Below are positions 32,565 to 42,568 of a stretch of DNA of 64,000 nt, piece by piece; the first letter of the stretch is position 1; every line of letters starts with the position of its first letter. Source of the stretch: Acidimicrobiales bacterium (GTDB lineage: Bacteria > Actinomycetota > Acidimicrobiia > Acidimicrobiales > MedAcidi-G1); assembly GCA_014239855.1 (NCBI GenBank), contig JAAZXY010000001.1, positions 1 to 64,000 on the forward strand. The letters run 5' to 3'. The notes under the pieces were generated by a model that was not told the DNA's origin, did not search any database, and worked only from the letters and a program-made list of their open reading frames with translations. Both the position numbers and the translations under genes were made by a program.

Positions 32565-33347
32565 CTAGGAAAGGGAGAAGTCGGCCACCACGGGGGCATG
32601 GTCACTGGGCTTTTCGCCCTTGCGTTCGTTGCGGTCCACCACCACGAAGTCCAACGCCGCGGCAGCCGGCGGTGAGGCGTACACCAGGTCGATCCGCATA
32701 CCCATTCGCTTGTAGAACGCCCCACCCCGGTAGTCCCACCACGAGTGCAGGCCCGCATCGTCGAACCGCTCCCGGAACACGTCGGTGAAGCCGAGCGATT
32801 CAAGCCGCTGGAGGGCGTCGCGCTCGGGCACCGTCACGTGGGTCATGCCTTCGAAGGCCGCCGGCTTCCAGACGTCTCGGTCATCGGGGGCCACGTTGAA
32901 GTCCCCGACCACCACCACGGGCGTCGTCGCCGGGTCGGTGTTGGCCGCCAGATCGTCATGGAGGCGACCCAACCAGTCCAGCTTGTACCGGTAGTGGTCG
33001 TGGTCGACTTCACGGCCGTTGGGCACGTAGCACGAGGCGACCCGTACGCCGCCGCACGTGGCCCACAGGATCCGGGCGTCGGGATCCGGATCGTCACGAC
33101 CGTCGGCGAACCCCGGACGGACGTCATCGAGGCCCACCCGGGAGATCACCGCCACCCCGTTCCACCGGCCCTCGCCGTGGTGGGCCGACTGGTAGCCGAG
33201 CGCCGTGAAGCGGTCGTGGGGAAACGCCTCGTCGGCCATCTTCGTCTCCTGGAGACACAGGACGTCAGGGGCCACCGCGGCGATCCACGCCTCGACCCGC
33301 TCGATCCGGGCCTTCAGAGAGTTGACGTTCCAGGTGACGATCCGCAT
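32565..33347 (-). CDS. xth: Exodeoxyribonuclease III
   Basis: 260 aa from the ATG at 33347. AP endonuclease/3' exonuclease of base-excision repair. Motifs MRIVTWNVNSLKAR (1-14), LCLQETKM with the Mg-binding Glu, VGDFNVAPDDRDVW, and C-terminal PSDHAPVVADF carrying the Asp-His catalytic pair. Start set by TAGGGT 7 bases upstream; this -10 overlaps the stop codon of the HAD gene. Confidence 0.96.
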   Translation of the reverse strand: MRIVTWNVNSLKARIERVEAWIAAVAPDVLCLQETKMADEAFPHDRFTALGYQSAHHGEGRWNGVAVISRVGLDDVRPGFADGRDDPDPDARILWATCGGVRVASCYVPNGREVDHDHYRYKLDWLGRLHDDLAANTDPATTPVVVVGDFNVAPDDRDVWKPAAFEGMTHVTVPERDALQRLESLGFTDVFRERFDDAGLHSWWDYRGGAFYKRMGMRIDLVYASPPAAAALDFVVVDRNERKGEKPSDHAPVVADFSLS

Positions 33348-33354
33348 GGGCCCG

Positions 33355-33360
33355 ACCCTA
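33355..33360 (-). promoter_or_regulatory. Candidate leaderless -10 for xth, overlapping the HAD stop codon
   Basis: TAGGGT on the minus strand, 7 bases before the ATG at 33347. Its TAG is the stop codon of the upstream HAD gene. Confidence 0.5.
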
Positions 33361-34002
33361 GGAGAGCGGGATGCCGATGACGGATTCCAACTCGGCAATG
33401 GCCACCGCCGGGTCCCCCACCTTGATGGTGGTCATGCCCATGGCCCGGGCCGGCTTCAGGTTGATGCCCAGGTCATCGAGAAACACGCAGGCCCCGGGTG
33501 CCACCCCGAGCCGTTCGCACGCCACCTCGTAGAACGCCGGCTCAGGCTTGCGACACCCCACCACACTGGATTCCACCACCACCTCGAACAGGTCGACCAC
33601 GGCCAGCACCTCGGACCGCTGGCTCTCCTGCTCAGCCCATTGCTGAGCGAAAGGCGTGATGTTGTTGGTCAACAGGGCAGTCCGCAGGGCCGCCGAACAG
33701 CGACGAACCGCCTCGACCATGGCCGGCCGTAGATCGCCGTGCAGCCCGGCCAGCACCCGTCGGGCGTCGACGGTCAGGCCACGGGCCGCCGCTTCGGCCT
33801 CGAACAACACGCAGAACTCCTCGGGATCGACCTCCCGCCGTTCGAACCGGGCCCACGCATTGGTGTCGGGGTCGGTGGCGTTGATCGTCCGGATGGTGTC
33901 GGGCGGCAGACCGGCCTCGACCTCGTAGGCGGCGAACGCGTCGAACGGGCTGGTCAGCACCACGCCACCAAAGTCGAACAGCACTGCTTCGATCTCTGAC
34001 AT
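33358..34002 (-). CDS. HAD-superfamily hydrolase (subfamily IA, variant 3)
   Basis: 214 aa from the ATG at 34002. Motif I is AVLFDFGGVVL (residues 6-16): nucleophile Asp10, while the usual second Asp (DxD) is Gly, as in the ACAD10/EPHX2-N-like 'FDFGGV' group. Motif II Thr/Asn in LLTNNITP, motif III Lys in GCRKPEPAFY, motif IV FLDDLGINLKPARAMGM. Small-molecule phosphatase or dehalogenase-like, substrate unknown. TACGAT 6 bases upstream. Divergent from ettA. Confidence 0.92.
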   Translation of the reverse strand: MSEIEAVLFDFGGVVLTSPFDAFAAYEVEAGLPPDTIRTINATDPDTNAWARFERREVDPEEFCVLFEAEAAARGLTVDARRVLAGLHGDLRPAMVEAVRRCSAALRTALLTNNITPFAQQWAEQESQRSEVLAVVDLFEVVVESSVVGCRKPEPAFYEVACERLGVAPGACVFLDDLGINLKPARAMGMTTIKVGDPAVAIAELESVIGIPLS

Positions 34003-34008
34003 CCGGTG

Positions 34009-34014
34009 ATCGTA
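34009..34014 (-). promoter_or_regulatory. Candidate leaderless -10 for the HAD gene
   Basis: TACGAT on the minus strand, 6 bases before the ATG at 34002. Confidence 0.5.
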
Positions 34015-34065
34015 GGGACCCGACCGGTCCCGAAGCCCACCGGAAGACCGGACCGGGACCACCGG

Positions 34066-34071
34066 TAGCCT
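34066..34071 (+). promoter_or_regulatory. Candidate leaderless -10 for the ettA operon
   Basis: TAGCCT, 8 bases before the ATG at 34080. The surrounding TAGCCT-to-ATG segment is very similar to that before the gene at 53182. Confidence 0.55.
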
Positions 34072-34079
34072 CGGCGCCC

Positions 34080-35773
<1,694 letters not shown>

Positions 35774-35777
<4 letters not shown>

Positions 35778-36121
35778 GCGCCACCGACGCCCGGACCCGC
35801 TTGCTCGCCCCGTCGACCGTTCGGGCCACGGCCCTGGTGCTGTGCGTCACCGGCATCGCCGGGATGATCGTGACGTCCATCGCCGATCGGATCGACGCCG
35901 CCCTGACCTTCGGGTTCGTGGGCGCCGTCGGAGCCCTCACCCTCCTGCTGGTCGGCGTCCTGGTGCCCGCCGTGGAAGCGGCGACCTCCATGGACGAACA
36001 GCAGGCCGCCGAGGTGGAGGCCGGGGTACAACGCCTGGTCGACGCCGGTGCCAACGAGGGTGACCTGCGGGCCACCGTGCGAAACGCCGTCGAGCTGGGC
36101 CGTCGGTCGGCGGGCGACTGA
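35774..36121 (+). CDS. Two-TM membrane protein downstream of ettA
   Basis: 115 aa, ATG overlapping the ettA stop by four bases, so translation is coupled. Two predicted TM helices (about 19-36 and 46-68) followed by a soluble acidic/helical region (MDEQQAAEVEAGVQRLVDAGANEGDLRATVRNAVEL). No family recognised. Tight coupling to ettA and cysQ suggests steady expression with that operon, not a shared function by itself. Confidence 0.82.
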
Positions 36122-36124
36122 CCC

Positions 36125-36931
36125 ATGGTCACGCCCGAGGACCACCGACTGGCCGCCGACCTGGCCACCCGGGCCGGCGAGTTGCTGCTGGACATCCGGG
36201 CCCGTCTGGCTGCCGACGGCGCACCGGCCGCCGCCCTGAAGCACGAGGGTGACCAGCGGTCCCACGAGTTCCTGATGGAGGCGTTGGCCGAGGCCCGCCC
36301 CGATGACGCCGTGCTGTCCGAGGAGGGCACGGCGCACGGCTGCCATCCCGAGCGGAGAACGACGGCCCGCACCTGGATCATCGACCCGGTGGACGGCACC
36401 CGCGAGTACTCCGAGCCGCCGCGAACCGACTGGGCCGTCCACGTCGCCCTGGCCGTAGACGGGCAACCCTTGGTCGGCGCCGTCGCCCTCCCCGCACTGG
36501 GCTGCACGCTGTCCACGGCCCAACCGCCGCCATCCGACAACCTCCCTCCGATTCCCGAGCGGCCCCGCATGGTGGTGAGCCGCTCTCGTCCGCCCGCCGA
36601 AGCGCTGGCCGTGTGCGACGCCCTGGACGGTGTCCTGGTGGAGATGGGATCGGCGGGCGCCAAGGCCATGGCCGTGGTGCGCGGCGAGGTCGACTGCTAC
36701 GTGCACTCCGGTGGACAGTTCGAGTGGGACAACTGCGCGCCGGCCGCCGTGGCGCTGGCCGCCGGCCTGCACGCCTCGCGGATCGACGGATCACCCCTCA
36801 CCTACGACCACGCCGACCCCTACCTTCCCGATCTGGTGATCTGTCGGACCGAGTTGGCCGACGCCGTGCTGGGCGCACTGGCTGACCTGTCGGCGCCGTC
36901 CGCACCGTCGGCGCCGACTTCGGAAGCCTGA
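36125..36931 (+). CDS. cysQ: 3'(2'),5'-bisphosphate nucleotidase / inositol monophosphatase family (CysQ)
   Basis: 268 aa. Mg-dependent phosphatase that removes the 3' phosphate of PAP/PAPS in sulfate assimilation. Motifs SEEG (65-68), [14 protein letters not shown] (85-98) and [13 protein letters not shown] match actinobacterial CysQ (DWAVHVAL is also shared). An inositol-phosphatase activity is the alternative. C-terminal Ala/Pro/Ser tail is low complexity. Begins 3 bases after the two-TM gene and is followed by nucS after 10 bases: one operon. Confidence 0.9.
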   Translation: MVTPEDHRLAADLATRAGELLLDIRARLAADGAPAAALKHEGDQRSHEFLMEALAEARPDDAVLSEEGTAHGCHPERRTTARTWIIDPVDGTREYSEPPRTDWAVHVALAVDGQPLVGAVALPALGCTLSTAQPPPSDNLPPIPERPRMVVSRSRPPAEALAVCDALDGVLVEMGSAGAKAMAVVRGEVDCYVHSGGQFEWDNCAPAAVALAAGLHASRIDGSPLTYDHADPYLPDLVICRTELADAVLGALADLSAPSAPSAPTSEA

Positions 36932-36941
36932 GTTCGGGTCC

Positions 36942-37634
36942 GTGCACGTCGTCATCGCCCGCTGCACCGTCGACTACGACGGCCGGCTCACCGCCCACCT
37001 CCCCGAGGCCGTCCGGCTGCTCATGGTCAAGGCTGACGGCTGTGTGGCCGTTCACGCCGATGGCGGTGCCTACAAGCCCTTGAACTGGATGAACGCCCCG
37101 AACACGCTCACCATCGAACAGGCCGACGGCGAGAGCGCCGAACACGAGACCGCACAGGTCTGGCACGTCCGGAGCCCCAAGGGCGAGCAGCTCACCATCA
37201 CCGTCCACGAGGTCCTGGCCGAGATGGACCACGAGATGGGAATCGATCCGGGTCTGGTCAAGGACGGCGTGGAGGCCCACCTCCAGGAGTTGCTGGCCGC
37301 CGACCCCACCTCGATCGACGACGGCTTCCGGCTGGTGCGCCGGGAGTTCCCCACCGACATAGGCCCGGTCGACCTGCTGTGCCGGGACACTGATGGAGTG
37401 GCGGTGGCCATCGAGGTCAAGCGCCGGGGCGAGATCGACGGCGTGGAACAGCTCACCCGGTACCTCGACTTCCTGAACCGCGATCCGATGCTCCGTCCGG
37501 TTCGCGGCGTGTTCGTGGCCCAGGAGATCAAGCCCCAGGCCCGGGTGCTGGCCGAGGACCGGGGCATCGGCTGCGTGGTCGTCGACTATGACGAACTCCG
37601 GGGCATCGAATCCGACGAGCTGAAGCTGTTCTGA
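36942..37634 (+). CDS. nucS: Mismatch-specific endonuclease NucS (EndoMS)
   Basis: 230 aa, GTG start. Core of the MutS/MutL-independent mismatch repair of actinobacteria and archaea; cuts both strands at G-T, G-G and T-T mismatches. N-terminal DNA-binding half ([16 protein letters not shown]), C-terminal nuclease with catalytic Asp144 (GPVDLLCRD), Glu158 and Lys160 (IEVKRRG) and [11 protein letters not shown]. The last residues SDELKLF form a C-terminal sliding-clamp-type tail. No mutS or mutL in the window. Co-transcribed with cysQ. Confidence 0.96.
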   Translation: MHVVIARCTVDYDGRLTAHLPEAVRLLMVKADGCVAVHADGGAYKPLNWMNAPNTLTIEQADGESAEHETAQVWHVRSPKGEQLTITVHEVLAEMDHEMGIDPGLVKDGVEAHLQELLAADPTSIDDGFRLVRREFPTDIGPVDLLCRDTDGVAVAIEVKRRGEIDGVEQLTRYLDFLNRDPMLRPVRGVFVAQEIKPQARVLAEDRGIGCVVVDYDELRGIESDELKLF

Positions 37635-37653
37635 TGGCGTGCCGGTGGAACCG

Positions 37654-38874
37654 ATGACGGGCGCGCCGGTCCGGACCGTCGACCTGCTGGTGGCGGGCGG
37701 TGGGCCGGCCGGGTGCGCCGCGGCCATCACCGCGGCCCGCTCCGGTCGGGCGGTGCTGCTGGTCGACAAGGCGTCGTTTCCCCGGGACAAGTGCTGCGGT
37801 GACGGCCTGACCACCCTGGCCCTGCGACTCGGCGAGCAACTCGGCCTGGACCCGGCGGATATCGCCGGCTGGCAACCGGTGGACGACGCGGTGATCCACT
37901 CGCCGTCGGGGCGTTCGGTCCGGTTTCCGCTGCCTCGAGACGACGGCCAGTACGCGGTGGTCGTGCCCCGCCGGGAGTACGACGCGGCGCTCCTGGACCT
38001 GGCGCGGACGGCCGGCGCCGAGATACTCGAGGGGCACGCGGTGACCGGCATCAACGTGCATGAGGAGGGAGCGACGGTGGATGTCGCCGACCTGGGACCG
38101 GTACGGGCCACCACGGTGGTGGCCGCCGACGGCACCTGGTCCCCCATCCGCCGGTTCCTCGGCCTGTCCACCGATGACGACCGTGGCCAGTGGCACGCCT
38201 TCCGCCAGTACGTGTCCGACGTCGGACCGGCGGCGTCGGACCTGCACGTGTGGTTCGAGCCCGACCTCCTGCCGGGCTACGCATGGTCGTTCCCGCTCCC
38301 CGATGGACGGGCCAACGTGGGCTTCGGCATCCTGCGCGGCGGACCGATCGCCGTGGGCGACACCGGACAGATCTGGGACGGGCTCATGGACCGACCGACC
38401 ATCCGTGCCGTGCTGGGTGACGAGGCCCGACCCGAGGACCGACGGACCGCATGGCCCATTCCGGCCAAGGTGGACCGGGCGGTGCTGGACCATGGCCCGG
38501 TGTTGTTCGTGGGGGACGCGGCGGCAGCCACCGACGCCCTGACCGGTGAGGGCATCGGCCAGGCCCTGCTGACCGGAATCCTCGCGGCTGAGGCCGCGGC
38601 CACCGGCGGTTCCATGACCGACGTGGCGTCGTCGTACCGCGGGGCGGTACGACGCGAGCTGGTCGCCGACCACCGGATGTCGATGGCCCTCCAACGGATG
38701 CTGGCCCATCCCCTGGGGGCCGGGGCCGCCGTCCGTCTGGCCGGCCTCAACTCCTGGACCCGCGGCAACTTCGCCCGCTGGATGTTCGAGGACTATCCCC
38801 GGGCGCTCCTGACCACACCCCGCCGCTGGGGCCGGGGCACCCTGTCGACGCCCGGGGCCTACACGGCCCCCTGA
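37654..38874 (+). CDS. Geranylgeranyl reductase-family flavoprotein (MenJ-like)
   Basis: 406 aa from the ATG at 37654, chosen for GGTGGA four bases upstream; GTG codons at 37639 and 37645 are alternatives. FAD-binding GGGPAGCAAAI (about 14-24), then FPRDKCCGDGLTT, the hallmark of geranylgeranyl reductases, and VLFVGDAAAATDALTGEGIGQAL for the second FAD motif. In actinobacteria members such as MenJ saturate one isoprene unit of menaquinone; others act on polyprenyl lipids. A role in quinone or polyprenol saturation is inferred. Followed by a PAP2 phosphatase. Confidence 0.9.
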   Translation: MTGAPVRTVDLLVAGGGPAGCAAAITAARSGRAVLLVDKASFPRDKCCGDGLTTLALRLGEQLGLDPADIAGWQPVDDAVIHSPSGRSVRFPLPRDDGQYAVVVPRREYDAALLDLARTAGAEILEGHAVTGINVHEEGATVDVADLGPVRATTVVAADGTWSPIRRFLGLSTDDDRGQWHAFRQYVSDVGPAASDLHVWFEPDLLPGYAWSFPLPDGRANVGFGILRGGPIAVGDTGQIWDGLMDRPTIRAVLGDEARPEDRRTAWPIPAKVDRAVLDHGPVLFVGDAAAATDALTGEGIGQALLTGILAAEAAATGGSMTDVASSYRGAVRRELVADHRMSMALQRMLAHPLGAGAAVRLAGLNSWTRGNFARWMFEDYPRALLTTPRRWGRGTLSTPGAYTAP

Positions 38875-38906
38875 AGCGGGGGCCACCTTCCTCGGAGGGA
38901 CACCCA

Positions 38907-38912
38907 TAGGCT
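38907..38912 (+). promoter_or_regulatory. Candidate leaderless -10 for the PAP2 gene
   Basis: TAGGCT, 6 bases before the GTG at 38919. Confidence 0.5.
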
Positions 38913-38918
38913 GGTCCC

Positions 38919-39533
38919 GTGGAACCCGCCGGCGTCGGGTCCGTCGACGACCTCGACGACCTGACCGACGACCTGACCGACGAACCGTCGGACTCCGCCG
39001 ACCAGCACCCGCTCGGGCCGCTCGGCGCGTCCCTTGACGACGCCGTCGACAAGGCCTGGGACCGCCTACGTGGCCACCCCACCCTGGACCGCGTCTTCTA
39101 CACGGCGAGCGAACTGGGTGACTTCAGCCTCATCTGGCACCTTCTGGGCACCGCCCGCGGGGTCACCAGTCGACGGGGCACCCGTGAGGCCACCCGTCTG
39201 GCGCTGGCGCTGGGCGCCGAGTCGGCGTTGGTCAACGGGGCCATCAAGTCGGCCTTCCGACGGGAACGCCCGGTGCAGACCGACGAGCGCCCCCACGGAC
39301 TCCGCCAACCGCTGACCAGCAGCTTTCCTTCAGGCCATGCGTCGGCGGCCTTCATGGCCGCCACCCTGCTCTCGGAGCGGTCCCGGGTGAAGCCCGCCTG
39401 GTACGGGTTGGCTGCCATCGTTGCCGCCTCACGAATCCACGTACGCATCCACCATGCCAGTGACGTGGTGGTCGGCGCCGGAATCGGACTTGGCCTGGGG
39501 CGCGTGATCCGGAAGGTCTTTCCGCTGCGCTGA
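38919..39533 (+). CDS. PAP2-family membrane phosphatase
   Basis: 204 aa, GTG start. Type-2 phosphatidic acid phosphatase signature in order: KSAFRRERP, SSFPSGHASAAF and SRIHVRIHHASDVVVG, all catalytic residues present. Several hydrophobic helices in the second half place it in the membrane. The N-terminus is a soluble DDLTDD-type acidic repeat of about 40 residues. Lipid pyrophosphate (undecaprenyl-PP or prenyl-PP) or phosphatidate are possible substrates; neighbour GGR-like gene favours an isoprenoid link. Confidence 0.92.
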   Translation: MEPAGVGSVDDLDDLTDDLTDEPSDSADQHPLGPLGASLDDAVDKAWDRLRGHPTLDRVFYTASELGDFSLIWHLLGTARGVTSRRGTREATRLALALGAESALVNGAIKSAFRRERPVQTDERPHGLRQPLTSSFPSGHASAAFMAATLLSERSRVKPAWYGLAAIVAASRIHVRIHHASDVVVGAGIGLGLGRVIRKVFPLR

Positions 39534-39547
39534 ACCGTGGAAGCGGA

Positions 39548-39563
39548 CCGGCGTCAGCGCCGG
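39548..39563. terminator. Hairpin between convergent genes
   Basis: CCGGCG (39548-39553) pairs with CGCCGG (39558-39563) around TCAG, 15 bases after the PAP2 stop. Confidence 0.5.
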
Positions 39564-39572
39564 CCCGACGGA

Positions 39573-39752
39573 TCAGTTGGTGGGTGCCGCCTCGAGTTCT
39601 GCGTCGCTCGTGGCGAGCAGCAGGCGAAGGTCCAGCAGGAGATCAGCGACCTCGGAGGCGGCGATCAACTGGCGGCTCTGGGTGGTTCCCAGGCCCCGGT
39701 CAATGATGGCGCGGATCTCATCGATCGTCGTGGTGTCGAGGTTCTCGGTCAC
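39573..39752 (-). CDS. Small helical protein of unknown function
   Basis: 59 aa from the GTG at 39752; an AGAGGA 7 bases upstream favours it over the GTG two codons earlier. Sequence is soluble and predicted all-helical (TTTIDEIRAIIDRGLG, SEVADLLLDLRLLLAT), with no Cys or motif. Lies between a convergent PAP2 gene and an F420-type gene. Could be a genuine small conserved protein; evidence is the ribosome-binding site and the compact composition only. Confidence 0.5.
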   Translation of the reverse strand: MTENLDTTTIDEIRAIIDRGLGTTQSRQLIAASEVADLLLDLRLLLATSDAELEAAPTN

Positions 39753-39815
39753 GGCCACATCCTCTCGTCGTTCGCTGGTGATCCCAACCCTAGACGCGCG
39801 TCCGTGTGAATCCCG

Positions 39816-40808
39816 TCACCCATTTCGACCGGGGGCCAGATCCCGCACCGCGGCGTCCACGTCCACCCCGGCCAGGGGGACGATGCTCAACACCGGCGTG
39901 GTGATGCCCGCGGCCACGTAGCGACCGATGTGTTCCCGACATTCGTCGGGGCTCCCGTGGACCAGCAGGTCGTCGACCACCTCGTCGGGCATGGCGTCCA
40001 GCGACCCGGCACGGTCGCCCGCATCCCACCGCTCCCAGTGCTCGCCCAGCACGTCGGTACGACCCATCCACTCGTGGAAGGCCCGGTAGACGGGCACGTT
40101 CACGTAGGCGGCGACCAGCCGCTTGGCCTGGGCCACCACGGCCTCCCGATCGGTTGACGGGCAGACGAACAGTCGGGCCGCCACCTCAGGCTCGGGGCGT
40201 CCGGCTCCCGCCGCTGCGTCGCGCACGATGGCGGTCACCGAGGTCGCATCGTCGACCGACAGCCAGTTCACGACCGCTCCGTCGGCTTCCCTCCCCGCCA
40301 GGCGGAGCATCCCCTCGCGTAGGGCGGCCACCACGATCGGTGGCGCCTCGGACGGAACGTTGCCCAGGCGAAACCCGGCGATGTCGAAACTCTCGTAGGA
40401 CCCCGTGACCTTCTCGCCGGTGAAGGCCGTCCGCAGGAAGCGGACCGTGTCGCGCACCCGGGCGTACGGCTCCTCGAAGCCGATGCCGTTCCAGCGTTCG
40501 ACGATCACGTTCGACGAGGTGCCCAGGCCGAGGACGAAGCGACCGGGCGCCGCGGAGGCCATCGACGCCGCGCTCTGGGCCAGGAGCGCCGGGCCCCGGG
40601 TGAACGCCGGAAGGATCGCCGTGCCGAGCCGCAGCTCGGGCGCCCAGACGGAGGCGAGGGCCAGCGGGGTGAGTCCGTCGTGGCTGTCGGCCTCCGCGGT
40701 CCAGGCATCGGTGTAGCCCAGCTCAACCAGCGCCCGGAACCGATCGGCCTGGTCGGCCAGTGGCCCGGCGAAGGGCACCGTCATCCCGTAGCGGGACCCA
40801 CCGTTCAT
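39816..40808 (-). CDS. Luciferase-like (LLM class) F420-dependent oxidoreductase
   Basis: 330 aa from the ATG at 40808, which overlaps the thioesterase stop (ATGA). TIM-barrel bacterial-luciferase family: LVELGYTDAWTAEADSHDGL at the N-terminus, LRLGTAILPAFTRGPALLAQSAASM, GRFVLGLGTSSNVIVERWNG, and IVVAALREGMLRLAGREADGAVVNWL. These match actinobacterial F420-dependent enzymes. Substrate unknown; coupling to a TesB-like thioesterase suggests an acyl-CoA or lipid-related oxidation. Confidence 0.9.
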   Translation of the reverse strand: MNGGSRYGMTVPFAGPLADQADRFRALVELGYTDAWTAEADSHDGLTPLALASVWAPELRLGTAILPAFTRGPALLAQSAASMASAAPGRFVLGLGTSSNVIVERWNGIGFEEPYARVRDTVRFLRTAFTGEKVTGSYESFDIAGFRLGNVPSEAPPIVVAALREGMLRLAGREADGAVVNWLSVDDATSVTAIVRDAAAGAGRPEPEVAARLFVCPSTDREAVVAQAKRLVAAYVNVPVYRAFHEWMGRTDVLGEHWERWDAGDRAGSLDAMPDEVVDDLLVHGSPDECREHIGRYVAAGITTPVLSIVPLAGVDVDAAVRDLAPGRNG

Positions 40809-41623
40809 GACTGCTCCTGTGACGATCGGGGATTTCGGAACTGGCAGGTCTGGCTGGCCGTGGCCAGCAGGTGACCATCCTCGGACCAGAGGTGGACCGT
40901 CCCGTGTGCGTAGCCGTGGACGAGGCTGCTGATGCGTACGTCGACCAGGATCCAGTCGGTGTCGACCGGGTCCACGACCCGGAGCGTGTTGTCCAGGCTC
41001 TGACCGCCTCCCAGTCCACCGCCGACCGCATCCCGACCGCCCCACGGCACGTAGTCGCCGAGCACGGCGAGGAACGCCGGATCGACCACCAGATGATCGG
41101 GCACCCGCACCCACATGGCGACCTGACCGTCGTCCATGGCCGGCTCGTGGGCCTCGGTCCGACCCCGGATGAGGCGCCGTTCGAGGTTCGCCGACACCGA
41201 CCGGGTGGCGCTCCGGCTGGGAAACGGCGGGCAGTCCATGGGAGGTGGCGCATCCGGCGGTTCGACCCAGACCCCGGAACGCTCGACATCGCGCCGCCCG
41301 AGGGTGGCCACCACGGCGATGACATCACGGCCATCCACGTGGCCGCGGGCCCTGGCCTGGGTGGTGGCCCGCCCCTCGGCCAGCATCTCGACCTCGAAGG
41401 TGAGCAGCTCGCCGGGCAGGGCGTGGGAGATGAACTGACCGGTGGCCCAGACCAGCGGACGCCCGGCGTCCAGTTCGAGGGCCCGGGCGGCCGCACCGAG
41501 GCCGGTGCCACCGAACAGACGGCCCGCACCGGAGCACTCGTCCTCGGTCAACGGAAGAACCCAGGTGCCCGGACGGTCACCACGGACCAGTTCCTGACTG
41601 AGATACGACCTCGGGGACATCCA
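40805..41623 (-). CDS. Acyl-CoA thioesterase-like protein (double hot-dog)
   Basis: 272 aa from the ATG at 41623. N-terminal hot-dog with GRLFGGTGLGAAARALEL and FISHALPGELLTFEVEML, then a second hot-dog with SLDNTLRVVDPVDTDWILVDVRISSLVHGYAHGTVHLWSEDGHLLATASQT in pieces, the TesB-family pattern (HGxxxxxxxxxxxDGxLxAxxxQ). Hydrolyses acyl-CoA or sterol-CoA esters. Upstream frame to 41917 is not credible coding. CATCAT 6 bases upstream is a weak leaderless -10. Confidence 0.86.
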   Translation of the reverse strand, partial: WMSPRSYLSQELVRGDRPGTWVLPLTEDECSGAGRLFGGTGLGAAARALELDAGRPLVWATGQFISHALPGELLTFEVEMLAEGRATTQARARGHVDGRDVIAVVATLGRRDVERSGVWVEPPDAPPPMDCPPFPSRSATRSVSANLERRLIRGRTEAHEPAMDDGQVAMWVRVPDHLVVDPAFLAVLGDYVPWGGRDAVGGGLGGGQSLDNTLRVVDPVDTDWILVDVRISSLVHGYAHGTVHLWSEDGHLLATASQTCQFRNPRSSQEQS

Positions 41624-41714
41624 CGGATGATGCCGCCGTCGGGTCGCAATCCGCACACCCGGTCCGAAACCGCAGGTCAGAGCACTTTCTCGGGTGGCTG
41701 TCACACCCCATCTG

Positions 41715-41720
41715 CATGAT
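41715..41720 (+). promoter_or_regulatory. Possible leaderless -10 (CANNNT type)
   Basis: CATGAT, 6 bases before the ATG at 41727. Confidence 0.35.
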
Positions 41721-41726
41721 GGTGTC

Positions 41727-41978
41727 ATGACAAAGCAGCTTCGTTTCCCTGCAGGTTCGACCGCCGCCCGGTCCCCGGCCGTTGCCCGACACCTTGATGA
41801 ACACACCCGCGAGATCGGTCGGGCCGGCGTGGCCAACGCCCGGGCCGTCCTGGCCTCGTGCGCTCCGACGATCCTCGAGGGAGGTGCCGGCATGTCGCGC
41901 CGACCCCGTCCGACCACCGACCTTCTCTCTGAGGAGTCCGTCGACGGTGCGGAAATGGAGTTGCCGGCGGCAGCCTGA
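41727..41978 (+). CDS. Small protein of unknown function
   Basis: 83 aa. Middle part is helical and amphipathic (ARHLDEHTREIGRAGVANARAVL); ends in a short acidic tail. No motif recognised. Supported by a CATGAT hexamer 6 bases upstream and by the nuclease gene starting 7 bases after its stop, which suggests a two-gene unit. It could still be a chance frame. Confidence 0.45.
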   Translation: MTKQLRFPAGSTAARSPAVARHLDEHTREIGRAGVANARAVLASCAPTILEGGAGMSRRPRPTTDLLSEESVDGAEMELPAAA

Positions 41979-41985
41979 CCTCATC

Positions 41986-42513
41986 ATGCGGACCGCCCTG
42001 CTTCTGCTGCCGCTCCTGTGGGCGGCCGCGGCGTGCGCCGCTCCCCGGCTCCCCGACGACGGCCTGGGAACCGTGGTGGGCGTGGTGGACGGCGACACCG
42101 TGGTCATCGACCTCGACGGTTCCTCCGAGTCGGTCCGCCTGCTCGGGATCGACACGCCCGAAACCGTCCATCCCGACCGACCGCCCGAGTGCTTCGGGAA
42201 ACAGGCCTCGATCCGCATGGCCCAGCTGCTGCCGGCCGGCACGGCCGTGCTCGTGACCCGTGACGTCGAGGCCCGGGACCGGTACGACCGGCTCCTGGCC
42301 TACGTGGCCCGTGTCGGCGACGGACTGGTCGTGAACCGGGCCATGGTCGAGGAGGGGTTCGCCGCCACACTCCACATCGACCCCAACGACGGCATGCGCC
42401 ACGAGTTGGCGGCCGCCGAGGCTCGAGCCCGGGCGGATCGACGGGGCCTCTGGGCGGCCTGCGGCGGCCCGCACGAGCCACTCTCCGCGACGGTCGGTGG
42501 CGACTCCGGCTGA
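41986..42513 (+). CDS. Secreted staphylococcal-nuclease-like protein
   Basis: 175 aa. N-terminal lipoprotein-type signal (LLLLPLLWAAAACAAP; the Cys at 17 fits a lipobox), then an SNase fold: VVDGDTVVIDL with the Ca-binding Asp, LLGIDTPETV with the catalytic Arg-equivalent region, and DRYDRLLAYV with the second Arg. Probably a surface or periplasmic nuclease for extracellular DNA/RNA. Length and order are typical. Confidence 0.9.
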   Translation: MRTALLLLPLLWAAAACAAPRLPDDGLGTVVGVVDGDTVVIDLDGSSESVRLLGIDTPETVHPDRPPECFGKQASIRMAQLLPAGTAVLVTRDVEARDRYDRLLAYVARVGDGLVVNRAMVEEGFAATLHIDPNDGMRHELAAAEARARADRRGLWAACGGPHEPLSATVGGDSG

Positions 42514-42555
42514 TCCGATCCTGATCGGCCGACGGCCTCGGTGACGGCTGTCCGG

Positions 42556-42561
42556 TACCGT
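42556..42561 (+). promoter_or_regulatory. Candidate leaderless -10 for the ChbG-like gene
   Basis: TACCGT, 7 bases before the GTG at 42569; it overlaps the alternative GTG at 42560 and so argues against that start. Confidence 0.5.
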
Positions 42562-42568
42562 GACTCCC

